64,000 bases of DNA from Phytophthora colocasiae (lineage: Eukaryota; Oomycota; Peronosporomycetes; Peronosporales; Peronosporaceae). Made by a program: the position numbers and the translations under genes. Below the pieces are notes generated by a model. It was given only the letters and a program-made list of their open reading frames with translations. It ran no database searches and was not told where the DNA came from. The first letter of the stretch is position 1. Each line of letters opens with the position of its first letter. The stretch covers positions 3,348,001 through 3,412,000 of the forward strand of contig JAGKQI010000105.1 in NCBI GenBank assembly GCA_018806915.1. The letters are read 5' to 3'. Of the stretch, positions 41,849 through 51,784 are shown piece by piece.

Positions 41849-44139
41849 TTGACCGGAGGTGCTGGATTGGACGGACGCCTTTGCCTACAAATATTGTTTT
41901 TGAATAATTTCGAAACAAATATTAAATCAGTACACATTCAAACTGAGACACAGCAATTTAAATTTGGCGTCACCTCGCGCTCGATTCTTCCATCCATGGG
42001 TGCATACAAATATAATCTGGTACATGTCTCCCATGGAAGTGTCGTAATTCCACTTACGACGTGAGGTTTTGTTTCTGCTATTCAGAGTGACCTGAGTGAG
42101 GAAAGCGTGGAGATTCGTGATCAAAATCTCCTTGACGAGTTTGTCGCAGATGAACCCGGAAATGTCGCTCGCATTTGTGAGAACGGTGCCCCTTAGCGAC
42201 ATGTGTCGTTTCCAAACTGCTGGAATGAGAAAACTATTTCCTGAGGTGGTCTTGGTTGACTCAACTCATAAGATGAATGACTTAAGGTACAAGTTGTGGT
42301 CACTGATGCATATGGCTAAGGCCAATTTGTACAGCACTCCTTCGTGGATGAAGAATCAGACGCGAATATGTCTCTCGCAGTCGAGGCATTTCAGGAAAAC
42401 AATCCTGAGTGGACTCAAGTAGGAGTCATCATGGTAAGCATTTGACTACGAAAAAGTTATTTTCTTTTGGGAATTTACTAACTTTCGTATAGGTGGATAA
42501 AGACCTAACCGAGATTGGAAAATATTTCCGAAGGCTCGAGTGCTGTTTTGCAGGTTCCACGTCTTGAAGTGGTTCCGGCAAATTAAAAGTGAATTTAACC
42601 AGCTATTCCTGTTCGACGGTCTAATGTTTGATGTGTGATTGCGTTTAGCCGATGCTGAATTTTTGATTTGAGTAGAGATGTCCAGAACGAGCTACTTCTA
42701 CGTGTAAGGCAAATGGTTTATGCCAAAAGTGCGTGTACTCACTGATGAGTACAAACAGAAATGTAGCCTCTTAATGTCCATGGAGACGACAAAGGGTAAC
42801 GGAACTCATCCGTTTGTGGAGTATTTATACACAAATTGGGAGTTGTGTACTGCTCGCTGGGTGGGTCGACATCCCTCACCTCGGGAACCACACCATCAAC
42901 CACATTGAGTCGGGTTGGCCGAAGATGAAACCTGATATCAACGTCTACACGCCCCTCGACCAGTGCATTGAGGTTGTATTGACGTTACAAATGTTCAAGG
43001 AGAAGGATTTCAAGCGAAAAACAAATGTACGTTGTGCTTGTAAGGAATTTGTGAACAACTTCGAGCATTGGAAAAACTATACACGCAGAGTACGACGTCG
43101 AGATGAACGCAGCACTTAGAGCAGGCAATCCATACGTAGCTGGTCTTATCGTTCCTGGATACTTTCACGCGACAAAGGTTGTGACCTTGTTAGAATTTGC
43201 CGTACTACCTGTTTTGATACATTAACTTCCTGCTTTTTTGTATATGCCTACTTGACAATACCCTCAGGTGTCGACAATTATCGCCCATCGAGCGGAGCGT
43301 TCTGGTCTTTTTCGTGTTGGGGATGACGGCTCTGGTGGATTAAAATACTCACTATGCACGGAGTCCTGGGATTGCACGTGTCCTTTTGCTAAGACAATGC
43401 TTCTTCCATGTGTACACGCAATCTACTTTCGCAAAATGGTGCGCTTTGTTTTCAAATATCTATGCGGGCATGCTGACTCTCTACTTTCATTCCTTTTGTA
43501 CTCGGGTAGATGCAAGTTAAGCGCTGGGTACCATTAAAAAAAATACATCCGCGGTGGCGCACAAGCTACGACATTATCGCGGTGATAGCTACACCTCCAA
43601 TTACCAACCTTCAGATGAAGCGAGTAGAATTGACACTTTAAGTCCTAAATGAGACGCAGAAGTGGAGTCGCTTTAAGGCACTTCAAACGAAAGTGACGGA
43701 CATCGCGATTGCTAATGGCACGAAGCAATTCGAAGAAATCTATTCGGCTATGGAGGTTTTTTACAACATTCTGGAGAGATCATCGGCCTCGAGTTGTTTC
43801 GCCTAGCTTAGATGGTAAACATGGAGGAGAATACCGTGAAACGGAGTGCGTTAAGCAACGACTTCTAACGAAACACCAACAGATACTGGAAGTAACACCA
43901 GATCACCCGAACGTGCAATCGGTACCTCGTTACCCTCCATTTGCATCAAGACTGCAAACGGTAGTGGGTTCAAGTTCAACCATAAAGTGAAGATAAGCGG
44001 ACGCCCAAAGGCGACAAAACATGCAAGGACTTGGTACCCCAAGAAACAACCTCCTACTCCACCCCCTGAAATTCCTGAATTTGCATTGGAAAATGAATTT
44101 GACGATGATATGGATACAGAAGACCAAGGTGAAGTTTAA
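41849..44139 (+). pseudogene. MULE-type transposase with SWIM zinc finger, decayed
   Basis: Pieces in several plus-strand frames follow the order of Mutator-like transposases: LFPEVVLVDSTHKMNDLRYK (first catalytic Asp, 'D-T---N'), VDKDLTEI and CRFHVLKWFRQIKSEFN (second Asp region and H/C motif), a region with WVDIPHLGNHTINHIES, then the SWIM finger SWDCTCPFAKTMLLPCVHAI near 43365-43430 (C-x-C-xn-C-x-H). A basic tail SGRPKATKHARTWYPKK and acidic end precede TAA near 44139. Stops and shifts are frequent, and TAATTT-rich intron-like segments may account for some of them. Confidence 0.65.
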
Positions 44140-44151
44140 AGTTGGAAGTAT

Positions 44152-44870
44152 GTGACAGTAAGAGAAGTATGTGCTGCTTCACATGCTGCCTTCACCCACA
44201 GCAATTGGTTCACTGCTGTGATGAGTTTTCCCTTTCGAAATGTGTCTACAATGATTATCCCGATGGCATGCCAACTCAAACCGTCAGATTTCGTCACCGA
44301 GTTAGACATTTGTGGTGGTGGTGTCCTCAGCAAAGGCCTAGTAAAGATGGCTATGGACGCAATGGCATCGTACAAAACCGCACTAGATCGGGAGCGGAGC
44401 GCACTGATAGAGGAGTGTGATCGACCTAGCTCTACCTCTATTCGCAAAGAGGTGATCAATTTGATCACCGAGAACGCAATCGGTGTTACTTTCAATCCCA
44501 GTCCAGATCGAACCGTCATTGAGGCGATGTCGACCTTTCACGAGAAAAAGAAACTCATCAGAGCTGTAGACACCTGTGCCCAGTGGGTTACCGCAGAAGC
44601 TGAGTATCGTCACATCAGTACCATACATGTTGCAACTATTCTTGCTGCAATTAAAGAGACATCGGTGTACAAAATGTGGGGGTGGCCCCCAACCAGGTAC
44701 GTTTGTAATTATGGTTGTGCCGAACGGAACCATACTAAACTATTGCTGTCTAACACTCAGGTTGCATTATTTCATGAACTCCTAGCTTTTCAAGCGGACG
44801 AGTTGCTTAATGACATGTGCATCAGACTAGCACTAGGCTGTTTTACGTCATTGAGCGGCTCGTTTCAGGT
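44152..44870 (+). pseudogene. ULP1-like (C48 peptidase) protein, truncated by a mariner-like element
   Basis: An open frame of about 240 codons right after the MULE tail. The last part, TKLLLSNTQVALFHELLAFQ ADELLNDMCIRLALGCF, matches the substrate-groove start of ULP1/SUMO-peptidase domains ('L-D--I---L'), but the catalytic His, Asp and Cys would lie further downstream and are missing: the sequence switches to mariner-like DNA on the opposite strand near 44870. ULP1 genes are often carried by MULEs, so this was probably the second gene of the element to its left. Confidence 0.5.
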
Positions 44871-44877
44871 GCGCGGT

Positions 44878-45509
44878 CTAGTATTTTTTTGCTACCGTCA
44901 GGTGAGGCACTTCCTCATGCTCACCTAGGTAGAATCGCTGCTTGACCTTCTTCAAATAGAACCATCTTTCATCCAGATGCACGTAGCCGAGCATACTATT
45001 GAAGCGCAGACGTTTTTCAGCATCCCAGAACACGAACTCGGCAGCAAATTTAACTCTATCAGCACGTTGTGCAACCGAGAGCATTAGCTTGGCCCGAGCT
45101 GTGTGGCACCTGAATACACCGGTCCGGAAAACATCATGGAGAGTAGATTTCGGAATACCTAACGACACCACTAAACTACGAAGGTCGGTTCGGCTCTCGA
45201 GTGGCGTAAGTTCGATTGCGTGGTTGAGATCGTGGTGGAGCTCCGTCGTGCGCGACTTGCGGCCGCTCTTGCCTCTCCTTCGGCTCTCATAGTTGACTGC
45301 TCGGCCGGCGTGTATGTCTTGGGCAGCCCTTCGCCACAAACGCGAGATCTGTCGTCACTGCATCCAAACTTGGCTGCACAGGCTTTAATAGCACCTACGT
45401 GCGCCTGTAGCTCGGTGCTAGCGTGAAGGAGAAATTTTACTGCGGCAGCGCGCTCCTCAGGATTGAAATTCTTGGGTTTGGTAGGGGTTTGAGTAGCGTC
45501 GGGGTTCAT
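44878..45509 (-). pseudogene. Tc1/mariner-type transposase, C-terminally truncated
   Basis: Two overlapping frames give one protein. The N-terminus (MNPDATQTPTKPKNFNPEER, AAAVKFLLHASTELQAHVGA) runs 45509 to about 45340; after a shift near 45340 the other frame reads LRSLVVSLGIPKSTLHDVFR (helix-turn-helix), AKLMLSVAQRADRVKFAAEF and LGYVHLDERWFYLKKVKQRF, the first catalytic aspartate block of mariner-like DDE enzymes, to the end at 44878. The second and third acidic residues are missing. It sits head-on against the ULP1-like fragment. Confidence 0.68.
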
Positions 45510-46187
45510 TTAGCTTGGGTAACGAGGAGGAAAAAGGAATGGCTGTGTTGAACCGCGCGTAACTTTTGATGTACACCATGAAAATGATCAAAACCACTGG
45601 AATTGTCGTGGCTAGCGCTATATTATGAGCAAATAAGAGACACAAAATCTAGTTTTTTGAGGTTATGTTTGATTTTTTTTTGTTGAGACCGCTTATATTT
45701 CCGGACAGAGGAAGTAAATAGCTAGGCACTACAGATTTTTTATTCCATGCTCACTTTTTACCCAGCACTACCGATTGGTGTCGGTAGTGCGTGTCTTACA
45801 GCGCAGAATTGTTTTCTAACGTGTAGAGCATTCCCCTTCTCTCTCCTCTCTGCCCCTCAGTCACATACGACTTGAACGTTTCGGACATGATCAAAGTTCT
45901 GTTGCACAAAATACATTTGAAAAATACAGAATCAAATACAATTGTAGAGAATCAAAATTAAAAGCCATCTATCGTACCGGGGCTTGATGAGCGCCTTGAT
46001 ATGCTTTGACAGTGCTGGCTTTGTACGGTCATCGTACACAATCTTAGCTAGCCACGTTTTGGTGGTGTGGTCCACGCCACCAAAGAACCAGTAGTCGGGG
46101 TGTGGGGTGTGGTGTTTCGTCTCTCGGAAGTACTTCTGTATTTTCTTTAGACTGATTTAACCTTTTTCGACATATAGCCTTTTCCTC
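45510..46187. other. Mostly empty; orphan coding fragment on the minus strand at ~45960-46113
   Basis: Minus strand 46113-45960 reads HTPHPDYWFFGGVDHTTKTW then LAKIVYDDRTKPALSKHIKA LIKPRYDRW, clearly protein-like and possibly the C-terminal part of a transposase, but I cannot name it. The rest (45510-45900) shows no gene. Confidence 0.35.
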
Positions 46188-46299
46188 TGTTGCGGGGAAC
46201 TTGGGCACAAGTAGAAAGAAGGCAGGGTAGGAAGGAGAAAAAGAAGAAGTAAGATTAAAGTTTAAGAATGTAGATGGCTACACACTAGAAAATCGTATG
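46188..46299. repeat. LTR-like repeat segment, copy 1
   Basis: About 112 bp beginning TGTTGCGGGGAACTTGG and containing AGAAGAAGTAAGATTAAAG. It recurs at 51673-51784 next to a copia primer-binding site, and in weaker form at about 53238-53335, so it is probably a long terminal repeat end of a copia family. Confidence 0.55.
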
Positions 46300-47050
46300 C
46301 GGCCCCTGCTTGCTCAGAAAACGGTGTACTGGCTCCAGGAGCTGCTGGGCTGGCCGAGGAGGTTTTTCCGAGACGCTGTGCGGGCTGACGAAGTGTTGGT
46401 CAGGCCCAGGATTCGCATACGCAACTCTTTGCTGGCTGACAAAGTGTGCGCTGGTCCAGGAATTACAGAATTGGAAATGAGCTACTCAGCGATCACACCA
46501 AAGCACGTAGGTTCCGCCTACCCGCAGAGAGCACGTGGAGACCTGCTGGCAGCTTATCAAGATGCATTTCTTAAACGTTTTGCCTCTGTAGATGTAGTAG
46601 CCTACGTTTTGCTGCTCTGCCACGCACGTGCACATAGGACAGCCACATGTATCACCTAAACTTCTACAATTGTACCTGCGAAAAACAATCACTCTCAAAA
46701 CTAATCCGTTCTGCATTTCCAAGTCTCTTTTCAATCTGCCATCTGATACACAGGTGGACATGTGACGATATCGACTGCTCTTCACCAGAAAACTGCCCTG
46801 GCGTAGAGAGTCCAAACCCTGACCAAGTTTGGTACCTCTAGCGAGAAAGTCCTGATCCGAACTCCAATCGGTTCTCTAACTAGCAGCAATGCGTGTTGTA
46901 GCGCTAGGAACATGCATGTACCCATCGTGTTTGCACCAGAAACAGATGGGTACAACTCGCTGATGAACTGAAAGAAATCTTGCTGGCGGCCTCCATCGAC
47001 CCACTTATCGACTACCTTGAAAAAATCAACAAAAAGCCGTCCTCGAGAAA
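46300..47050. other. No gene seen
   Basis: A plus-strand frame at 46297-46659 has no recognisable motif and seems to contain two diverged copies of a ~60-bp segment (GCTGGGCTGGCCGAGG... and GGGCTGACGAAGTG...). Likely transposon-derived filler. Confidence 0.3.
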
Positions 47051-47906
47051 GCGTGATACGTGGCTCCCAAATGCGCGGCAGTCGGCCATGTTTCCGAGTC
47101 CTCCATAAAACTCAGTACAGAAAAAATGTCACCCGTAGGTGTAGTCTTCCTGTCCTTAATGTACGCAACACCTCACGTTTGTTGCTCTTTCTGGCTTTTT
47201 TTCGCGTCGCTTGTGGTTGTTGTATCGAGAGTGCTGTGAAAGTGGGGGCTCAAAAAGGACAGGTGATTGTCTGGCCCGTGAACTGCGTCGATATCCCGGC
47301 AATACAGCGTTCAGGCTAACTGGCACCATGGTCCACTTGAAGTTGCAGCAGTAGATGCCTGCTGAGAGTCGAAAATAGCTAGCAATGGAGCCGCGGAAAT
47401 AATTGTTGAAATCCTCACTGTCACATTTGGTAGAGTTGATGCTTTAGATAACTGCATCCACAGTACAATGCATTGTACTGTAGTTCAAGAATCACCTGTG
47501 AAGATAACTGCATCCAAAGCATCAACTCTACCAAATGTGACAGTGAGGATTTCAACAATTATTTCCGCGGCTCCATTGCTAGCTATTGTCGACTCTCAGC
47601 AGGCATCTACTGCTGCAACTTCAAGTGGACCATGGTGCCAGTTAGCTTAAACGCTGTATTACCGGGATATCGACGCAGTTCACGGGCCAGACAATCACCT
47701 GTCCTTTTTGAGCCCTTACTTTCACAGCACTCTCGATATACAACAAACAAGCGACGCGAAAAAGAGCCAGAAAGAGCAACAAACGTGAGGTGTTGCGTAC
47801 ATTAAGGACAGGAAGACTACACCTACGGGTGACTTTCGGTACTGAGTTTTATGGAGGACTCGGAAACATGGCCGACTGCCGCGCATTTGGGAGCCACGTG
47901 TCACGC
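47051..47906. repeat. Long inverted repeat, ~0.39-kb arms
   Basis: Left arm 47051-47445 is almost exactly the reverse complement of right arm 47516-47906 (a few substitutions and short indels). The 70-nt spacer starts and ends with the same direct 15-mer AGATAACTGCATCCA (47446-47460 and 47502-47516) and contains the perfect 20-bp palindrome CAGTACAATGCATTGTACTG at 47461-47480. Transcripts would fold into a ~390-bp hairpin. The arm sequence was not recognised; one strand could encode SLMYATPHVCCSFWLFF. Confidence 0.85.
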
Positions 47907-48264
47907 TTTTTGAGGCTTGGCCAGGACCTTTCTCGTGGCATATCATGGAACACTTTTCATGTTTTTGTATTGCAACTACATATAGCTGATTCCAGACTCT
48001 CATTAGAAAATAAATTGAGTTCAACAGGCACCGTACTGGACACCGAGGTGTCGACGCCATAGTACGGTTACCCTTAGAGGACGGTGTCTACTTAGTTGGT
48101 GCCAGCAATACTTTCGCAGTTGGAGATGCATTTGTCCTGCAGGTACGTGGTACCCAGAGGAAAGTTATGGACGACTCGTCTCAGCCAATTACGGTGAGTT
48201 GACAGAGTGTGTTCATTCGTAAAGTTGCACTTTTAGATTAAGGTATATATATATATAAACAAAA

Positions 48265-48303
<39 letters not shown>

Positions 48304-48388
48304 TTTTTGTTTCTACACGTTTTGTAAAAGACCCTTATATAGGTTGCGTATAAAACCGTTTCGAAAGTAAATGAGAAAACTTTTACTG
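47907..48388. other. No gene seen
   Basis: Sequence between the long inverted repeat and the piggyBac-like element; contains only the (TA)n hairpin. Confidence 0.35.
48243..48312. repeat. (TA)n tract inside an AT-rich hairpin
   Basis: A TA dinucleotide run of about 35 bp (48268-48300) lies between AAACAAAAATG (48257-48267) and its complement CATTTTTGTTT (48302-48312), so the whole stretch can fold back. Confidence 0.7.
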
Positions 48389-49384
48389 TTAACCCTTCAA
48401 CGCTCGAACAAAAATCGAGGGGTATATTTTGACCATTATGTTGGAGCCACCAACATAATTTGTCTCGATGTTTGTATATGTCTACTCTAAATACGAATAT
48501 GTTGGCGGGAGGGATAGGTAAACCACAGTCTCTGTTCTCGTGTAAAATCGGGCGACCTCTAACACATTGCGCTATATGTAGGCAAAATCGCCAAATACGA
48601 TCCAGTATGATGGAGGATCCAACCTTCAGAAATGCACTTTTTATTAAATACCAAGTTTTTGCACGAACACAAGTTCAGAAAATGCATCCCTCAGTCGTAC
48701 AAAGAGTGTGTTTAAGGAACGCATCACTTGCTTACTCACCTCACGCATTTACTTTTGTACTACTATTTACATAGTATTATAGAAATATGGCTGTAGCTAC
48801 GCGTGCTTGGATTTACGCGCACGATCAAGCTGAAGACGACGTATATGACGGCTATGCAAAGGTCACTAGGTTACAGTAAAATAAAATTCACTTGAAATAA
48901 TTTCCTCAAAAGTAGCAGCACTAGTAGTGTTATTCCCATCAATCTAAATCATGATATGTACAGAATGGGCCCTGCTTGTGAGATCATTCAAGGCCAGTGA
49001 TGCGCTTAGAGGGGGCACAATCTAATGGGAAATGTATTGACAGGAATTTATGTTCATTGTTAACGAATTAAAAAGGGCTTCGCAAAGTAATGGTGTACAT
49101 AGCAAGGAAACAGCACCGTATATCGTTACAGATCAGATAATGTTCTGCCTTTGTCCGTTTGTGTAGATTTTCTCCTTTCGATTCGACCTACCCCTGTGCA
49201 TCGTCACTTCTCTCTCACAGTGTTTCCACTTGTTTTTAGTATTGGGCTACTTTCAATACAAATATATAGTCTAAATTCGAATATGTTGGAGCCTCCAACA
49301 TGCGTATAGATGCTGTGGTTAGGTTTTCAAGAGCTATACACCCATTATGTTGGTGGCTCCAACATATGGGGGTTGAAGGGTTAA
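48389..49384. mobile_element. Non-autonomous piggyBac-like element with TTAA target sites
   Basis: TTAA at 48389-48392 and 49381-49384 flank 988 bp that begin CCCTTCAAC and end GTTGAAGGG, exactly the arrangement of piggyBac superfamily elements. Similarity between the ends continues inward: both carry ATTATGTTGG/CCAACATA palindromes (about 48435-48458 and 49343-49366), and a third such palindrome is at about 49281-49301. Interior frames, including one of 104 codons at 48460-48774, show no transposase. Confidence 0.75.
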
Positions 49385-49559
49385 AGTTCGAAAAGGGAAA
49401 AACTCATGTTACTACGTGACTCTTTATACGTTGTGAAGTAATATTTGAATGATGAAATTTATCGTGTATTGCAAAGTATGTTTAACTGTTACGTTTAGCA
49501 TGAGAGTGCATACCTATCTTGTTTTTTTAAGTGTCTAAATTGGTGCTTATCGCTACCAT

Positions 49560-51695
49560 CGCTTTGGTGTTGCAGTATGCAATACTAAATTCATGTTGCT
49601 CAACCTTCTCTTATACAAAATGATATCGAATATCAATATCCTTGATATCCCGTGTAATTCCGGATTAATACATCTTTGAATGTCTTCTTGAATCTTGACT
49701 GCTTTTGAGGTTTAGAATCCAAGTTCTTTGAGCAGTAGCTTAAGAAAAATCAACTCTTGCATGCAGTGACATAGTGCAATGTATGACGGAGTTCTCACTG
49801 GATATGTTACAAGGTTATTAAAGCGATCTAACACTGTGCGTGCGTTGATGGATAAGTATCGTTCGGGCTTCGAGATTTCGTTCGATTGACCAGCTGATAA
49901 TGTACTTCCGCTAAATCTGAAATGGAGAATTATTTGTTCAAGGCATATTTTATCTGACATACGAGGTCGACAGTTGGTGCAATGATCAGTAAGTCATCAA
50001 CATAGACCGCTACGTAACATGTCACGCCTTCGAGTGTTGTCACGAAAACACATCGATCTTTAATCAGTTTGAGAAATATCCAAGGCTTTCCAAGAAAGCG
50101 GACAAGGTTTGATACCAGATACGAGGTGCCTGTTTTAGACCGTAAAGACTTTTGAGAAGTTTACAAACGAGGCCTTCCTTACCAGAAACTACAAATCCTT
50201 CTGGTTGTTTCGTATATATTTCCTCGTCGAGGGTTCTGTTAAGAAATGCTGTCTTAACATTCATCTGGTGAATTTTAAAGTCAAGAAGAGCTGCAATCGT
50301 AGCAGGCGTAGGACTTCCATACGGATGACGGGGGCAAATATCTCATCGTAATCAACGTCATATTGCTGTAAGAAGCCTTTGATAACTAACCTATCTTTAA
50401 GGCGATCGATTTCTCCACAGCCAGAGTATTTAACAACAAAGACCCACCGGTTTTGAATTACCTTGCGGTTGTTGAGAGGGGATACCAGGACCCACGTTTG
50501 GTTTGTCATTAGTGACTGGTATTCCGAATCAGCAGCTGCATACCATTTGTCCGCGCAAGGCGAGCGCATCGCCGCGTGGTACGTTTTGGTTCCGGCACAT
50601 AATGAATCGCAATGAGGCTAAGAACTAGACGCGTGCATTCTTCTACTTCCTGAATGTCTTCGAGGGAATTAAACTGGCCAAGATCGATTTCTTCGTCATA
50701 CTGTGGGCGTTTTACACCTGTGGTCGAAGGCGTCTCCGTAACAAAAGAGTATGCCAAGACGCCACGTTTCAGAACCTCCTCAAGAGAAGGAAGCCGGAAA
50801 TAGAAGCAGGTTTTGGTTCTACAACTGAGTTATCTGGAGATTCAGGATGGGATGTAACTGCTTGTGTTTCCGATGGGACAAATGCTGGAAGTTCGTCAGC
50901 AGTAATTGGGGCATCCGTTAAGTGATCCAGCAGCTGGAGCGGTCCCGACGTTACCTCAATATTTTCAATAGTCGGAAAGTCAATCTCATCGAAAACCGCA
51001 TCTCGACTGTAAACGACACCATCGGTTTTGGCGTTCATGAGTCGATATTGTGTTCGGGAATTCCGAGATGATGCAGAGGTTGGCACGGGGATCAAGTTTG
51101 TCCCTGTAGATGTTGTTGATATGGACATACACAGCACAGCCGAACCCTTTCAGATATTGGACAGTCGGCTTTCGATTATACTACAACTCAAACGGTGTGC
51201 AATCCCGTAGGTTAGCGCTTGGTGTCATGTTGAGGAGTGTCGTAACATGTGTAACACATTCTGCCCAGAGTGGTTTGGGGAGCGAGGCATCTAACAGTAG
51301 CGCGCGTACACGTTCCATGATTGTGCGCATGCGGCGTTCTGCATCACCATTCTGTTGTGGTGTGTGAGCATTGGTAAATCGAGCGTGCGTTCCATATTTA
51401 GAGAATATAATGCGTCCAGGTTCTCGTACTCTTTAGCGCTGTCATCCCGAAAGGCCTGTATATCCGCAACCGCCGGTGGCAGGAGATATTCAAGAGTATC
51501 AACATCATTTCGGAATATATTCAACGCTTTCATGCAAAAGTCTTTGTAGCATGAGTAGATTTCACTACGTTCCTTCATCGGATAATGCTTGCCATCGAGC
51601 GATGCACTGACTCGGGCCTTCCAGACGTCAAAATTCTTAGCACCAGAGAGGGCTTGCTGAGGGATCATGACCTGTTGCGGGGAACTTGGTCGCAA
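49560..51695 (-). pseudogene. Copia retrotransposon A, internally deleted
   Basis: Read on the minus strand: Gag start ALSGAKNFDVWKARVSASLD GKH (51665-51600) fused directly to the integrase end (YPMKERSEIYSCYKDFCMKA, AHTPQQ-type region); linker 51137-50769; reverse transcriptase (NRWVFVVKYSGCGEIDRLKD, RLVIKGFLQQYDVDYDEIFA, MNVKTAFLNRTLDEEIYTKQ PEGF, LYGLKQAPRIWYQ) over 50569-50064; then a jump into RNase H (SYIALCHCMQELIFLKLLLK). So most of gag, protease and the start of integrase are missing, as is the RT-RNase H joint. A large overlap with the sequence of copia B shows they belong to one family. Confidence 0.8.
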
Positions 51696-51784
51696 GTAGA
51701 AGGAAGTCAGGGTGGAAAGGAGAAAAAGAAGAAGTAAGATTAAAGTTTAAGAAAGTAGATGGCTACTCACTAGAAAATAATATG
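51661..51784. repeat. Copia A primer-binding site and 5' LTR end (LTR-like copy 2)
   Basis: On the minus strand the LTR ends ...CCCCGCAACA and is followed by GGTCATGATCCC (51672-51661), related to the half-tRNA initiator-Met primer site of copia elements. The repeat from 51673 (TGTTGCGGGGAACTTGG) matches the copy at 46188 for about 112 bp. Confidence 0.5.

Noticed and set aside
46297..46659. Plus-strand ORF of 120 codons
   Set aside because: No recognisable motif; lies in transposon-derived DNA with internal partial duplication.
48268..48300. (TA)n run as a TATA promoter or origin
   Set aside because: No gene nearby; simple repeat within a fold-back, between transposon relics.
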